Part shown: one piece after another, positions 1 through 7,648 of the stretch
Layout of the letters: each line of letters opens with the position of its first letter
Position numbering within the stretch: the first letter of the stretch is position 1
Source of the DNA: Pseudothioclava nitratireducens
GTDB lineage: Bacteria > Pseudomonadota > Alphaproteobacteria > Rhodobacterales > Rhodobacteraceae
Direction of reading: 5' to 3'
Assembly: GCF_029210495.1 (NCBI RefSeq)
Contig: NZ_JARGDK010000002.1
Coordinates: 1 to 64,000 of the forward strand
Length of the DNA: 64,000 nucleotides
Position numbers and translations under genes: made by a program
Notes under the pieces: generated by a model
Databases searched by the model: none
What the model saw: the letters and a program-made list of their open reading frames with translations, nothing else
Told to the model about the DNA's origin: nothing

Positions 1-98
1 GATATGCGCTTGCTCGATCATCGAAACGACCAAACCGCCCACATATCTCTTCAGTAAATTATCAATGTCAAAGAGCGAGAGGCAAAAACAAACCGGAA

Positions 99-115
99 GC
101 GCTTAACTTAAGCGC
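99..115. promoter_or_regulatory. Perfect 17-bp palindrome, candidate operator
   Basis: The sequence GCGCTTAACTTAAGCGC consists of two 8-base arms around one central base with no mismatch. It sits in AT-richer intergenic DNA, which is typical of a dimeric repressor site. The regulated gene is probably outside the window on the left. The regulator is unknown. Confidence 0.4.
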
Positions 116-432
116 GACCCGCCCGTTCAACCTCTGATATTCGTTACCGTCCGCTTAAGTCGTTTCCGTCTGGCCCGTCCGGCGCCCCGCTGCGGTGTGT
201 GCCGCTTCGGTGAGGGGCGTTTTACGGATACTGACTGACCTCCGCAAGAGGATTTTTCGCAAAACCGTCACTTTTTTTGCGCGGGCCTGTAAATGCTGGG
301 GAAATGGCCGGCAAAGCGTGGTTGGCCTCCCCTTCCCTGGCGGGTCTGAGACGCGAATCCGGGCGGAACTGAATCGCTTGGCTCACTGAATCGCCCCCAG
401 CGCCCCAAAAGATCGCCCGAGTCGAACGCAAA

Positions 433-452
433 TCGGGCCCCGAAGGGCCCGA
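433..452 (-). terminator. Terminator after pssA
   Basis: An 8-bp GC stem (TCGGGCCC / GGGCCCGA) with a tetraloop follows the pssA stop by about 30 bases. In the minus direction it is followed by a short TTTG stretch. It is the likely end of the psd-pssA transcript. Confidence 0.6.
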
Positions 453-484
453 CTCAATCCGTCTTTGTCATCTGAATCGCGCTT

Positions 485-1222
485 TCAGCGGAGGATTCGT
501 CCGCGCACCCGCCAAATGGCCGGAATCAGCGTCATCGCGTAGATCAGATCGAGCAGCACCATCAGCGCCCAGACGCGCGTGAACATCAGACCCATACCGA
601 TCACGGTCGCCATCAGGAGCGGGCCGACCACCTTGCGCGGCACCCGGACGGCCTTGGGCGAAAAGGTGGGAATCCGCGAAATCATCAGAAGTCCCACGAG
701 GCCGAGCCAGATCGCCACGAGGACCGGAACGTCACGCGTCTCCCAGAGTCCCGCGAAGGACAAGAACAGCGGCAAAAGCGCCAGCATCGCGCCCGCCGGC
801 GCAGGCACGCCAGTGAAATGCCGCTTCGAGGCGCCATCATCGGCGCGCATCACGTTGAAGCGCGCAAGCCGAAGACAGCTCGAGGCCGCGAACATCAGCA
901 CGAAAATCCAGCCAAGCGAATTGGTCTCGCCGAGAGCGAACTGATAGACGATCACCCCCGGCGCCACGCCGAAGCACAGAAAGTCCGACAGGCTGTCGAG
1001 TTCCGCGCCGAATTCTGACGTCGCGTTGAGCCGGCGCGCCAGAAGCCCGTCCAGCCCGTCGATCAGCGCCGCCAGGATCAGCAGGATCACTGCAAGCTCG
1101 AACCGCCCCCCCATCGCGAACCGGATCGCGGTCAGCCCAAGGCACATCCCCGCAATCGTCACCAGATTCGGCAGCAACTGGAGAAAGGGCATCTGTTCCT
1201 GTTGATGCGGCTCTTGCGCCAT
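485..1222 (-). CDS. pssA: CDP-diacylglycerol--serine O-phosphatidyltransferase
   Basis: Integral inner-membrane enzyme that joins CDP-diacylglycerol and serine to make phosphatidylserine, the precursor of phosphatidylethanolamine. The 245-residue product carries the complete CDP-alcohol phosphotransferase motif: D55, D58-G59, A62-R63, G72, D76 and D80, spaced as in the family. About six to eight hydrophobic segments follow. The ATG at 1222 has a strong GGAGG site. The gene lies 10 bases after psd on the same strand, so the two consecutive steps of phosphatidylethanolamine synthesis form one unit. The motif makes the class certain; the serine specificity follows from the psd partner. Confidence 0.93.
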   Translation of the reverse strand: MAQEPHQQEQMPFLQLLPNLVTIAGMCLGLTAIRFAMGGRFELAVILLILAALIDGLDGLLARRLNATSEFGAELDSLSDFLCFGVAPGVIVYQFALGETNSLGWIFVLMFAASSCLRLARFNVMRADDGASKRHFTGVPAPAGAMLALLPLFLSFAGLWETRDVPVLVAIWLGLVGLLMISRIPTFSPKAVRVPRKVVGPLLMATVIGMGLMFTRVWALMVLLDLIYAMTLIPAIWRVRGRILR

Positions 1223-1232
1223 CCTGGCCTCC

Positions 1233-1931
1233 TCAGCGAACGCCGCCGGTGCGGGCGGCCTCGGTGCCGGTCAGATCGGCCAGCACGGTTTCACCCGCGA
1301 GCATGGTCTGACCGATGCATACGAGCGGCTCCACGCCCTCGGGAAGATAGATATCCAGACGCGATCCGAACCGGATCAGCCCGAAACGCTCGCCGGTCTG
1401 CATCTGCTGGCCTTCCTTGGCCCAGCACAGGATGCGCCGCGCAACGAGGCCCGCGATCTGCACCACGCCATATTGGCGCCCGTCGGCCAGTTCCACCGCC
1501 ATGCCGTTGCGCTCGTTGTCCGAGCTCGCCTTGTCGAGCGAGGCGTTCAGGAACTTGCCGGGGCGATAGGCGACCTTGGTGATGCGCCCCTCGCAGGGCA
1601 GACGGTTTACGTGGCAGTTGAACACCGACATGAACACCGAGATCCGCGTCATCGGCCGGTCGCCCAGGCCAAGCTCCGCGGGCGGCACAGCGGGTTCAAG
1701 CAGCGACACGACCCCATCGGCGGGCGAGATCATCAGCCCCGGACGCACCGGCGTCACGCGGATCGGGTCACGAAAGAAATAATAACACCAAACCGTCAGA
1801 CCAACGCCGATCCAGCCGAGCGGGTCCCAGATCAGGAACAGAACCAAAGTCACCGCCGCGAAGATGGCGACGAATTTGCGCCCTTCGGGATGCATCGGCT
1901 TCACGAAGGTGGAGAGCATGGAAACGGACAT
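1233..1931 (-). CDS. psd: Phosphatidylserine decarboxylase proenzyme (short form)
   Basis: Decarboxylates phosphatidylserine to phosphatidylethanolamine at the inner membrane. It is a pyruvoyl enzyme that cleaves itself. The 232-residue product has an N-terminal hydrophobic hairpin (about residues 18-50) and the C-terminal self-cleavage site G189-S190 in the context RFGSRLD, where the serine becomes the pyruvoyl group. This is the short, archaeal/alphaproteobacterial type. The reading frame stays open further upstream to 2033, but the extra N-terminus is arginine-rich and unlike the family, so the ATG at 1931 (alternatively 1919) is preferred. It is first in the operon with pssA. Confidence 0.93.
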   Translation of the reverse strand: MSVSMLSTFVKPMHPEGRKFVAIFAAVTLVLFLIWDPLGWIGVGLTVWCYYFFRDPIRVTPVRPGLMISPADGVVSLLEPAVPPAELGLGDRPMTRISVFMSVFNCHVNRLPCEGRITKVAYRPGKFLNASLDKASSDNERNGMAVELADGRQYGVVQIAGLVARRILCWAKEGQQMQTGERFGLIRFGSRLDIYLPEGVEPLVCIGQTMLAGETVLADLTGTEAARTGGVR

Positions 1932-2068
1932 CAGACGCCTTTTGCTTGTTTGGCCCCTTCTACTGCAAAGCCCGCCCCATGCAAACAGCCGTGCGTAGCG
2001 CCGCGTCACCAAATCGCCGTAATCCCCGACCACAATTTGGGAAGTGATTCATTGCAACTATTTGCCCG

Positions 2069-2629
2069 ATGCCCCACCACCATATCCGCAAAGACGGCCC
2101 CCGCCTGATCCTGCGCTCGGGCAACCTGCCCCGCCCGGTCGGATGGGCCACCCTGATCTTCGCGCTCGCGCTTTTGATATGGGTCTTGGCCCAGCTGGCC
2201 CAGCTGATCGTCACCGGCCCCGGCCTCCGGGCCGTGATGCCCCTTGGCATTGCGACACTGCCCCTCGGCACCGTGGCAGCGGCCTTCGCATATCTTCCGC
2301 TCTGGGCAGAGCTGACCCTCGACCCAATGGAAAACCGCGCAGATCTGCGGAAGTGGGGCCTCATTCGACATCGGCGGGAAAGTTGGCCCCTCGCCACCCT
2401 TTCGGCGCCGCAGATCTCCTACGACAAAGGCTCAACCGACAGCCTGCCGTGCTGGAAGTTGCAGATCCCTCTGCCCGGCCCCCGCCCCAAAGCATTCGTG
2501 ATGTCCTTCCATTTCAACGGCCAACCCTCGGTCGCGGCCCATCTTGCCCGCGAGAAGGCAACCGCCGAGGCCCTGCAAACACAGATCACCGCCCTGATCG
2601 CCGCGTCCCGGGCCCACCAGAAGAATTGA
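2069..2629 (+). CDS. Conserved hypothetical membrane protein
   Basis: The 186-residue product is not assigned to a named family. Two hydrophobic segments (about residues 25-48 and 56-80) are followed by a soluble, mostly beta-looking half. This layout resembles small bacterial PH-like membrane proteins, but that is only a guess. It is divergent from psd across about 140 bases that must hold both promoters. A longer overlapping ORF in another frame (2044-2676) is proline/arginine-rich noise. Function unknown. Confidence 0.6.
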   Translation: MPHHHIRKDGPRLILRSGNLPRPVGWATLIFALALLIWVLAQLAQLIVTGPGLRAVMPLGIATLPLGTVAAAFAYLPLWAELTLDPMENRADLRKWGLIRHRRESWPLATLSAPQISYDKGSTDSLPCWKLQIPLPGPRPKAFVMSFHFNGQPSVAAHLAREKATAEALQTQITALIAASRAHQKN

Positions 2630-2701
2630 GTATTTGGACCCCCGAAGCCCATCCCGCTTTTTCTTGGCAGATATAAGCACAGCACCGCCGCACCAAAGGA
2701 A

Positions 2702-2729
2702 AAACGCGGCCCCGAAGGACCGCGTTTTC
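2702..2729 (-). terminator. Terminator after rpsI
   Basis: A 12-bp stem with one mismatch and a CGAA loop, followed on the minus strand by five T residues, lies about 20 bases after the rpsI stop. It ends the rplM-rpsI transcript. Confidence 0.8.
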
Positions 2730-2749
2730 CAAAAGCAATATTGCGAAAC

Positions 2750-3241
2750 TTAGCGCTTCGAGAACTGGAACGAACGGCGGGCTTTGGCCTTACCGTATTT
2801 CTTGCGCTCGACGACGCGCGAGTCGCGGGTCAGGAAGCCAGCGGCTTTGAGCGCGGGACGCAGCGAGGGGTCGAACAGTTGCAGCGCTTTCGAGATGCCG
2901 TGCTTGACCGCACCGGCCTGACCCGAGAGACCGCCACCGGTCACGGTCGCCATCACGTCGAATTGGCCTTCGACATTGGCGATCTGGAACGGCTGGTTCA
3001 CGATCAGCTGGAGCACCGGGCGGGCGAAGTAGACGTTCATCTCTTTGCCGTTGACGGTGACCTTGCCCGAGCCGGGCTTGACCCAAACGCGGGCGACCGC
3101 GTCTTTACGCTTGCCGGTCGCGTAGGAACGGCCCAGCGAGTCACGCTGCGGTTCGCGCGAAACGGTTGCAGCAGCGGCAGGCGCTTCGGTGCCCGACACG
3201 GCCGACTTCAGATCGTCGAGGGATTTGAGTTCTTCGGCCAT
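2750..3241 (-). CDS. rpsI: 30S ribosomal protein S9
   Basis: Small-subunit protein whose C-terminal tail reaches the P-site tRNA. The 163-residue product has the alphaproteobacterial N-terminal extension rich in Ala and Glu (residues 1-35), the S9 core starting near [14 protein letters not shown], and the universal basic end ...[11 protein letters not shown]. It lies 2 bases after rplM on the same strand, the near-universal L13-S9 pair. Confidence 0.98.
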   Translation of the reverse strand: MAEELKSLDDLKSAVSGTEAPAAAATVSREPQRDSLGRSYATGKRKDAVARVWVKPGSGKVTVNGKEMNVYFARPVLQLIVNQPFQIANVEGQFDVMATVTGGGLSGQAGAVKHGISKALQLFDPSLRPALKAAGFLTRDSRVVERKKYGKAKARRSFQFSKR

Positions 3242-3243
3242 GA

Positions 3244-3705
3244 TTAGCTCCGGGTGTTTTTCTTGTTCATCGACTTGACGTCGAGAACTTCGGGCTGCTG
3301 GGCTTCATGCGGATGCTCGGCGCCGGCGTAAACGCGCAGGTTCGACATCTGCTGACGGCCAAGGCGGTTGCGCGAGATCATGCGCTCGACGGCCTTGATG
3401 ACCACACGCTCGGGGTGGTTGCCCTCGAGGATCTGGCGCGCCGTGCGCGACTTGATGCCGCCCGGGTGGTTGGTGTGCCAGTAATAGGTCTTGTCGTCAC
3501 GCTTCGCGCCGGTCATCTGCACCTTGTCGGCGTTGATGACGATGACGTTGTCACCCATGTCCATGTGGGGGGTGAAGGTCGGCTTGTGCTTGCCACGCAG
3601 GCGCATGGCAACGATCGTGGCGAGGCGGCCCAGAACAACGCCCTCGGCGTCGATCAGGATCCACTTCTTTTCGATCTCCGCCGGTTTTGCGGTATAGGTT
3701 TTCAT
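3244..3705 (-). CDS. rplM: 50S ribosomal protein L13
   Basis: Large-subunit assembly protein. The 153-residue sequence begins [22 protein letters not shown] and contains the L13 signature around residues 105-135 (NPLGRQQ-like [24 protein letters not shown]). It is first gene of the rplM-rpsI operon. About 230 bases upstream to the divergent lipoprotein gene are AT-rich and should contain its promoter and leader. Confidence 0.98.
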   Translation of the reverse strand: MKTYTAKPAEIEKKWILIDAEGVVLGRLATIVAMRLRGKHKPTFTPHMDMGDNVIVINADKVQMTGAKRDDKTYYWHTNHPGGIKSRTARQILEGNHPERVVIKAVERMISRNRLGRQQMSNLRVYAGAEHPHEAQQPEVLDVKSMNKKNTRS

Positions 3706-3938
3706 CTCAGATCGCCCTTTGAAGGGTTGTGGAATTCAGATTGCGGGCTTTTCCACGATCTGAAGGTGAAAAGCAACCGCCTTGATCAATATTTTACCAA
3801 GCAAAATCAATATCTTAAAAATTAGGTATTAAAATACCCCAATCTCGTCGATCCGCTGGGCTAGCGCTTGCGGCGATGATGGCCCGTTTTCTATTGCGGG
3901 CGAGATTCGCATCTCCGAATGTTTTTTACAGGTTCCCC

Positions 3939-4436
3939 ATGAACATCAAACCCGTTCTCGTTCTCGCCGCGCTCTCCACCCTTGGCGCCTGCGCCAGCTA
4001 TACCGAGATTACTACCCCGCCCGTCACTCCGAAGATCAAGCATGCCAGCGTCAATGAGCGCGTGCTCGGCTTCAGCGACTTCGATCTGCGCACGGTCGAT
4101 GCGAAAGACAGCCAGAAGGAAATCGTCGGCGCGACCTGCACCCTCGACAGCGCAGAGCTGAGCGCGCGCGTGACCACGCCGGCGCGTATTCACATGCCAC
4201 AACTCAAGGGCAAACCGACCGCGCTCAAGATCGCCTGCACCGCCGGCACCTCCAAAGGCGCGCTCTCGCTTGAACCGCATCTGACCGGCACCGCCGTGGG
4301 TGGCCCCTCCGCCGCCGGTCTCGTCGCCGCCATCGTCACCAGCGCCATCGTCGCCTCGCAGGATAAATGGTCCTATGGCGGGGGCGCAGGTATCCCCGCA
4401 CTCGTGAAAATGACGGGTCCCGAAGCCGCGAAATAA
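3939..4436 (+). CDS. Predicted outer-membrane lipoprotein, function unknown
   Basis: The 165-residue product has a classical lipoprotein signal: hydrophobic residues 5-15 and the lipobox LGAC, with the acylated cysteine near residue 18. The ATG at 3939 is chosen because it places the signal at the N-terminus. A longer in-frame start at 3876 would bury it. The mature part is small and alanine/glycine-rich near the end (a GTAVGGPSAAGLVAAIVTSAIVAS stretch) and may include a short hydrophobic segment. No family recognised. It is followed by a strong terminator. Confidence 0.75.
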   Translation: MNIKPVLVLAALSTLGACASYTEITTPPVTPKIKHASVNERVLGFSDFDLRTVDAKDSQKEIVGATCTLDSAELSARVTTPARIHMPQLKGKPTALKIACTAGTSKGALSLEPHLTGTAVGGPSAAGLVAAIVTSAIVASQDKWSYGGGAGIPALVKMTGPEAAK

Positions 4437-4461
4437 CCGCCTCGGCACATCACACGGATCA

Positions 4462-4486
4462 GGCCCGCCCTCCGGCGGGCCTTTTT
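4462..4486 (+). terminator. Terminator after the 3939-4436 lipoprotein
   Basis: A perfect 8-bp stem GGCCCGCC / GGCGGGCC with a CTCC loop is followed by TTTTT. It is a canonical intrinsic terminator 25 bases after the stop. It lies immediately before the end of the opposing gene and may serve it partly as well. Confidence 0.88.
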
Positions 4487-4487
4487 A

Positions 4488-4994
4488 TCAGCGCCCAGAA
4501 CACCATGACCAGACAGCCAGCCCCAGCATCCCGCCAATCGCAGCCCCGATCCCGGCTTGAAGGATGAGGCTTGGAACCGTGATCGGCGCAAGGAAGAGCA
4601 CCATACTCACGGCCTCGGCGAAGCCACCGGGCCCGCTATAGGTGAACAAACCGCCCAGAACGATCCCCATCAGCACACAGACGCCAAGCCACGAACCGGC
4701 AAGTATCGCGCGGGCCTTGGCCACCTCTTCGCGGTTCGCAGGGTCTATCTTTCGAAACCGCCAGCGCCCCAGCACCAGCAGCGCCAGATAGGGCGTCTCG
4801 GCCCAAAGCGCGATCGGGATGATCAACTGTATACCGCGCGCCCAAGGCACGGTCGGCACGCCCGCCGCCTCAAGTGAAACCTTGGCATAGACCCCGGCCA
4901 CCCCTGTAATCACGAAGCCAGAAACCCAGATCGCGTGGGCCAACCACCCGATCCGGGCGCCCTTAGCCGGTTTTGGATTGGATGTGTCCGTCAT
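4488..4994 (-). CDS. Hypothetical four-helix membrane protein
   Basis: The 168-residue product has four predicted membrane segments: about 15-40, 50-72, 92-116 and 128-162. The third and fourth are glycine-rich. No catalytic or binding motif is visible and no family recognised. The ATG at 4994 has a strong GGAGGGGAGGGG site 3-10 bases upstream and is preferred over the in-frame start at 5054. It may share transcription with the thioesterase gene upstream on the same strand. Confidence 0.65.
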   Translation of the reverse strand: MTDTSNPKPAKGARIGWLAHAIWVSGFVITGVAGVYAKVSLEAAGVPTVPWARGIQLIIPIALWAETPYLALLVLGRWRFRKIDPANREEVAKARAILAGSWLGVCVLMGIVLGGLFTYSGPGGFAEAVSMVLFLAPITVPSLILQAGIGAAIGGMLGLAVWSWCSGR

Positions 4995-5072
4995 GGCACC
5001 CCTCCCCTCCGGGCGATGCGGCCCGGCACGTGGAATGATGACACAATCGGCCAATGGAGCCCTTGATATGTA

Positions 5073-5504
5073 TCAGACGCCTGCCCCGGCGCTTGGCGGG
5101 ATCGAGTAGGTCATGCTCGAGCGCGCCACCGGACGCTCGTCACCCTCCGAAAAGATCAGCGCATCCCCCACGGCCAGCACCCGGCCTAGCTTTAAAATCC
5201 TTACCCGCGCGATCAGGTCGCGCCCGGCCTCAGGCTTGCGCATGAAGTCGATACTCGCATTCGTCGTGACCGCCAGCGCGACAGGTCCGATCCGCGCGAG
5301 GATCGCGAGATAGATCCCGACATCCGCCAGCGCGAACATATTCGGTCCGGACACGGTCCCACCCGGACGCAGATGCCGCTCCGCCACCTTGAGCCGCACG
5401 ACAAGCTCCTCACCGACTGCCTCCACGGCGAAGTCCTCCTTCACCTGCGGAAAGGCTTCGGCGATGAATGCCTCAAGTGACGTGGCGTCCATTTTCAGTT
5501 GCAT
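5073..5504 (-). CDS. PaaI-like hotdog-fold thioesterase
   Basis: Likely cytoplasmic acyl-CoA thioesterase. The 143-residue length and the central block GGTVSGPNMFALADVGIYLAIL (residues 48-69) match the PaaI/YiiD-type hotdog helix, where the acidic residue before the long helix is usually catalytic. The following strand ALAVTTNASIDFMRKP is also typical. Substrate cannot be told. It is divergently oriented from the enoyl-CoA hydratase gene across about 55 bases, which suggests a shared role in acyl-CoA turnover. Confidence 0.8.
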   Translation of the reverse strand: MQLKMDATSLEAFIAEAFPQVKEDFAVEAVGEELVVRLKVAERHLRPGGTVSGPNMFALADVGIYLAILARIGPVALAVTTNASIDFMRKPEAGRDLIARVRILKLGRVLAVGDALIFSEGDERPVARSSMTYSIPPSAGAGV

Positions 5505-5559
5505 CTTGGCTCCCTTATCTCCCCTCCCCTAAGCTGCCCGGGAAATGGGAGGCTTTGCA

Positions 5560-6348
5560 ATGACCGATCTCGTCGAACTCGAGCGCCGCGGCGCCGTCAC
5601 TCACCTGACCATGAACGCGCCGGGATCGCTCAACGCGCTCTCGGACGCGATGCTCGCCGCGTTGAAGGCACGCTTCACGGACCTGGCGCGCGACAGCGCC
5701 ACCAAGGTCGTCGTGCTGAAAGGCGCGGGCAAGGCCTTCTGTGCCGGGCATGATCTCAAGGAAATGCAGGCCGGGCGTCAGGCCGAAGATAAGGGCCGCG
5801 CTTATTTCGCCGACCTCTTCGCGCGCTGCGCGGAAGTGATGCAGATGATCCCCGCCCTGCCCCAGCCCGTGATCGCCGAAGCCCATGGCATCGCCACCGC
5901 CGCCGGCTGCCAGCTCGTCGCCTCTTGCGACATGGCGATCGCCGCCGAAGGCACGCGCTTTGGCGTGAACGGGGTGAATATCGGGCTGTTCTGCTCAACC
6001 CCGATGGTCGCACTCAGCCGCAACGTCCCGCGTAAAGTCGCCTTTGAAATGCTGACAACGGGTGAATTTATCGACGCCGCCCGCGCGCGCGAGGTGGGCC
6101 TTGTCAATCGCGTCGTGCCACACGACCAGCTCGATGCCGAAACCGCGCGGCTGGCCGATACGGTCGCAGGCAAACTCGGCGCCGCCGTGAAGATCGGCAA
6201 GCGTGCCTTCTATGACCAGATCACGCTCGAGCTCGCGTCCGCCTATGAACACACCGCAGCCGTGATGGTCGAAAACATGCTCTGGCGCGACACCGAAGAA
6301 GGGCTGCAGGCGTTCATCGAAAAGCGCAAACCCGATTGGGCCGAATGA
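5560..6348 (+). CDS. Enoyl-CoA hydratase/isomerase family protein
   Basis: The 262-residue crotonase-fold protein has the first oxyanion-hole region at KAFCAGHDLKEM and the second at HGIATAAGCQLVASCDMAIA. The C-terminal part (EVGLVNRVVP) is typical. The usual catalytic glutamates are not both evident: the position after GCQLVAS is CDMAIA, as in several enoyl-CoA hydratase subfamilies of unknown substrate. The ATG at 5560 has a GGGAGG site and is preferred over 5545. It probably acts in fatty or aromatic acyl-CoA breakdown. Confidence 0.85.
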   Translation: MTDLVELERRGAVTHLTMNAPGSLNALSDAMLAALKARFTDLARDSATKVVVLKGAGKAFCAGHDLKEMQAGRQAEDKGRAYFADLFARCAEVMQMIPALPQPVIAEAHGIATAAGCQLVASCDMAIAAEGTRFGVNGVNIGLFCSTPMVALSRNVPRKVAFEMLTTGEFIDAARAREVGLVNRVVPHDQLDAETARLADTVAGKLGAAVKIGKRAFYDQITLELASAYEHTAAVMVENMLWRDTEEGLQAFIEKRKPDWAE

Positions 6349-6379
6349 CGGGGCGCCGTCCCCTCCGGGCTACGCCCAT

Positions 6380-6450
6380 TTCCCCCGGAATATTTCGGGC
6401 TTGAGATAAGGGCCGCCTTCTCAGTCTGCCCCAAATATCCTCGGGGGTGA
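6380..6450. repeat. Inverted pair of the TATTT intergenic unit (copies 1 and 2)
   Basis: Two copies of a short dispersed unit face each other between the convergent ends of the hydratase and ccdA genes. The plus-strand copy is at 6380-6410 (CCCCCGG-AATATTT-CGGGCTTGAG). The minus-strand copy is at 6421-6450 (CCCCCGAGGATATTTGGGG-CAGACTGA when read on minus). The same units recur near 10957, 11003, 14949, 26297, 26329, 35369, 40026, 49291 and 58505. Confidence 0.8.
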
Positions 6451-6461
6451 ATTTCCGAAGG

Positions 6462-6484
6462 AAAGAGGGGGCCGACGGCCCCCT
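6462..6484 (-). terminator. Terminator-like hairpin after ccdA
   Basis: GGGGGCC-GAC-GGCCCCC (6467-6483) lies ten bases past the ccdA stop. On the minus strand a TCTTTCC tract follows. Very similar hairpins sit after dctD and pgi, each attached to the dispersed intergenic unit. Confidence 0.6.
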
Positions 6485-6492
6485 GCCCCGGA

Positions 6493-7245
6493 TCAGCCAA
6501 GCGTGGCGAGCGCCGGGAATGTCTCGAGCAGCCAGAAGCTGAAGGCCGAGAACTGGCCGGTCAGCATCATCAACCCGACCGTCCACAAGAGCAGGCCGGA
6601 GATTTTCTCGATCCGCCCCATGTTTCGCTTCATCCATGCCATGACACCGCCAAGGCGCGGAAAGAACGCCGCCACCAGCAGGAAGGGCACGCCAAGGCCG
6701 AAGGCGTAAGCGGCGAGCAACGCCGTGCCGCGTGCGGTATCGCCACCGCTCGCCGCGAGGCCCAGGATCGCGCCGAGCACCGGACCAAGGCAGGGCGTCC
6801 AGCCAAAGGCGAAAGCGAGGCCAAGCAGATATGCCCCAAAGACCGAACCGCCCGCATCACCCGCATCGATCCGCGCCTCACGATCCATGAAGCCGATCCG
6901 GTAAATGCCGATGAAATGCGCGCCGAAGACCATGATCAGAAGCGCCGCGCCCTTGGTCAGGTAGTCCTGATAAGCCAAAAGTGCCCTCCCCGCTGCCGAG
7001 GCCCCAAAGCCCAGCAACAGGAACACGGTCGAAAGGCCCAGCACGAAAAACAGGGCCGCCTGCAACACACGGCGCCGCGCCGAAGCCTGCGCCGAGAGGT
7101 CCGAGACCGACACGCCCCCCATATAGGCCAGATAGGGCGGCACGATGGGCAGCACGCAGGGACTCAGAAAGGACAAGAGCCCCGCCAAAAGCGCAATCAG
7201 CGCGGAGGGCAGGAAGGCGGCGTCTATGAGATCGATTCCGAACAT
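6493..7245 (-). CDS. ccdA: Cytochrome c biogenesis protein CcdA
   Basis: Inner-membrane protein that carries electrons from cytoplasmic thioredoxin to periplasmic thiol proteins, here probably for cytochrome c maturation. The 250-residue product has six predicted membrane helices and the two conserved cysteines in FLSPCVLPIVPPYLAY (near residue 30) and FGWTPCLGPVLGAIL (near residue 150). No periplasmic DsbD-like domains are fused, so it is the short CcdA type. Start at 7245 (GAGA site) is favoured over 7266. It is divergent from the tusA-like gene. Confidence 0.92.
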   Translation of the reverse strand: MFGIDLIDAAFLPSALIALLAGLLSFLSPCVLPIVPPYLAYMGGVSVSDLSAQASARRRVLQAALFFVLGLSTVFLLLGFGASAAGRALLAYQDYLTKGAALLIMVFGAHFIGIYRIGFMDREARIDAGDAGGSVFGAYLLGLAFAFGWTPCLGPVLGAILGLAASGGDTARGTALLAAYAFGLGVPFLLVAAFFPRLGGVMAWMKRNMGRIEKISGLLLWTVGLMMLTGQFSAFSFWLLETFPALATLG

Positions 7246-7338
7246 CGTTCTCGCATAGCGCATCACACGCGCGCCGTCATCCGTTCTGCTCTCACAAGAG
7301 CGTGGACATATCCGCGCGGGCGGGCTAGCCCGTGGGAC

Positions 7339-7581
7339 ATGGAACCCGATACCGAGATCGACGCGCGCGGGCTTCTCTGCCCGCTACCGGTGCTGCGCCT
7401 GCGCAAGGTGCTCGATGCCCTGCCCCCCGGCGCGGTGGTGCGCCTGCATGCGACCGATGGGGCGAGCTGGGTAGATGTGCCGCATTTCTGCGCGCAGACC
7501 GGGCATGAGCTGATCTCTGCCGAGGATTGGGAAGGCGAGAAAGTCTATCAGGTCCGGCGCAGGTCGGAGGATCACGCCTAG
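7339..7581 (+). CDS. TusA-like sulfurtransferase family protein
   Basis: The 80-residue protein contains the family signature DARGLLCPLPVLRLRK (residues 8-23), with the active-site cysteine in the CPxP motif. TusA proteins carry persulfide sulfur to partners in tRNA thiolation or other sulfur transfer. The in-frame ORF begins far upstream (6916), but only the part from 7339 resembles the family. It is followed by a strong terminator. Whether it is the true TusA or a YedF/SirA-type relative cannot be decided here. Confidence 0.88.
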   Translation: MEPDTEIDARGLLCPLPVLRLRKVLDALPPGAVVRLHATDGASWVDVPHFCAQTGHELISAEDWEGEKVYQVRRRSEDHA

Positions 7582-7595
7582 ACCGAGTTGAGCGA

Positions 7596-7624
7596 AAAAG
7601 GCCGGGCGTTGCGCCCGGCCTTTT
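7596..7624. terminator. Bidirectional terminator between tusA-like gene and rne
   Basis: A perfect 9-bp stem GGCCGGGCG / CGCCCGGCC with a TTG loop has five A residues before it and four T residues after it. It can end transcription of both convergent genes. Confidence 0.88.
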
Positions 7625-7648
7625 CTATTGCATGCGGCGAAATGAGGC

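Larger units (their letters stand above)
1..484. other. Intergenic region at left edge, no gene seen
   Basis: No convincing reading frame is present: the short ORFs on both strands have no recognisable content and no good ribosome binding site. The stretch holds a perfect 17-bp palindrome at 99-115 and the terminator of the psd-pssA unit at 433-452, both listed separately. Positions 1-90 are AT-richer than the rest and may be the promoter region of a gene lying left of the window. Confidence 0.6.

Noticed and set aside
1932-2033. Longer N-terminus of psd.
   Set aside because: The extra 34 residues are arginine-rich and unlike the family; a family-like start exists at 1931.
2044-2676. Alternative frame overlapping the hypothetical membrane protein gene.
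   Set aside because: Proline/arginine-rich product without structure; the 2069 frame has membrane segments and normal composition.
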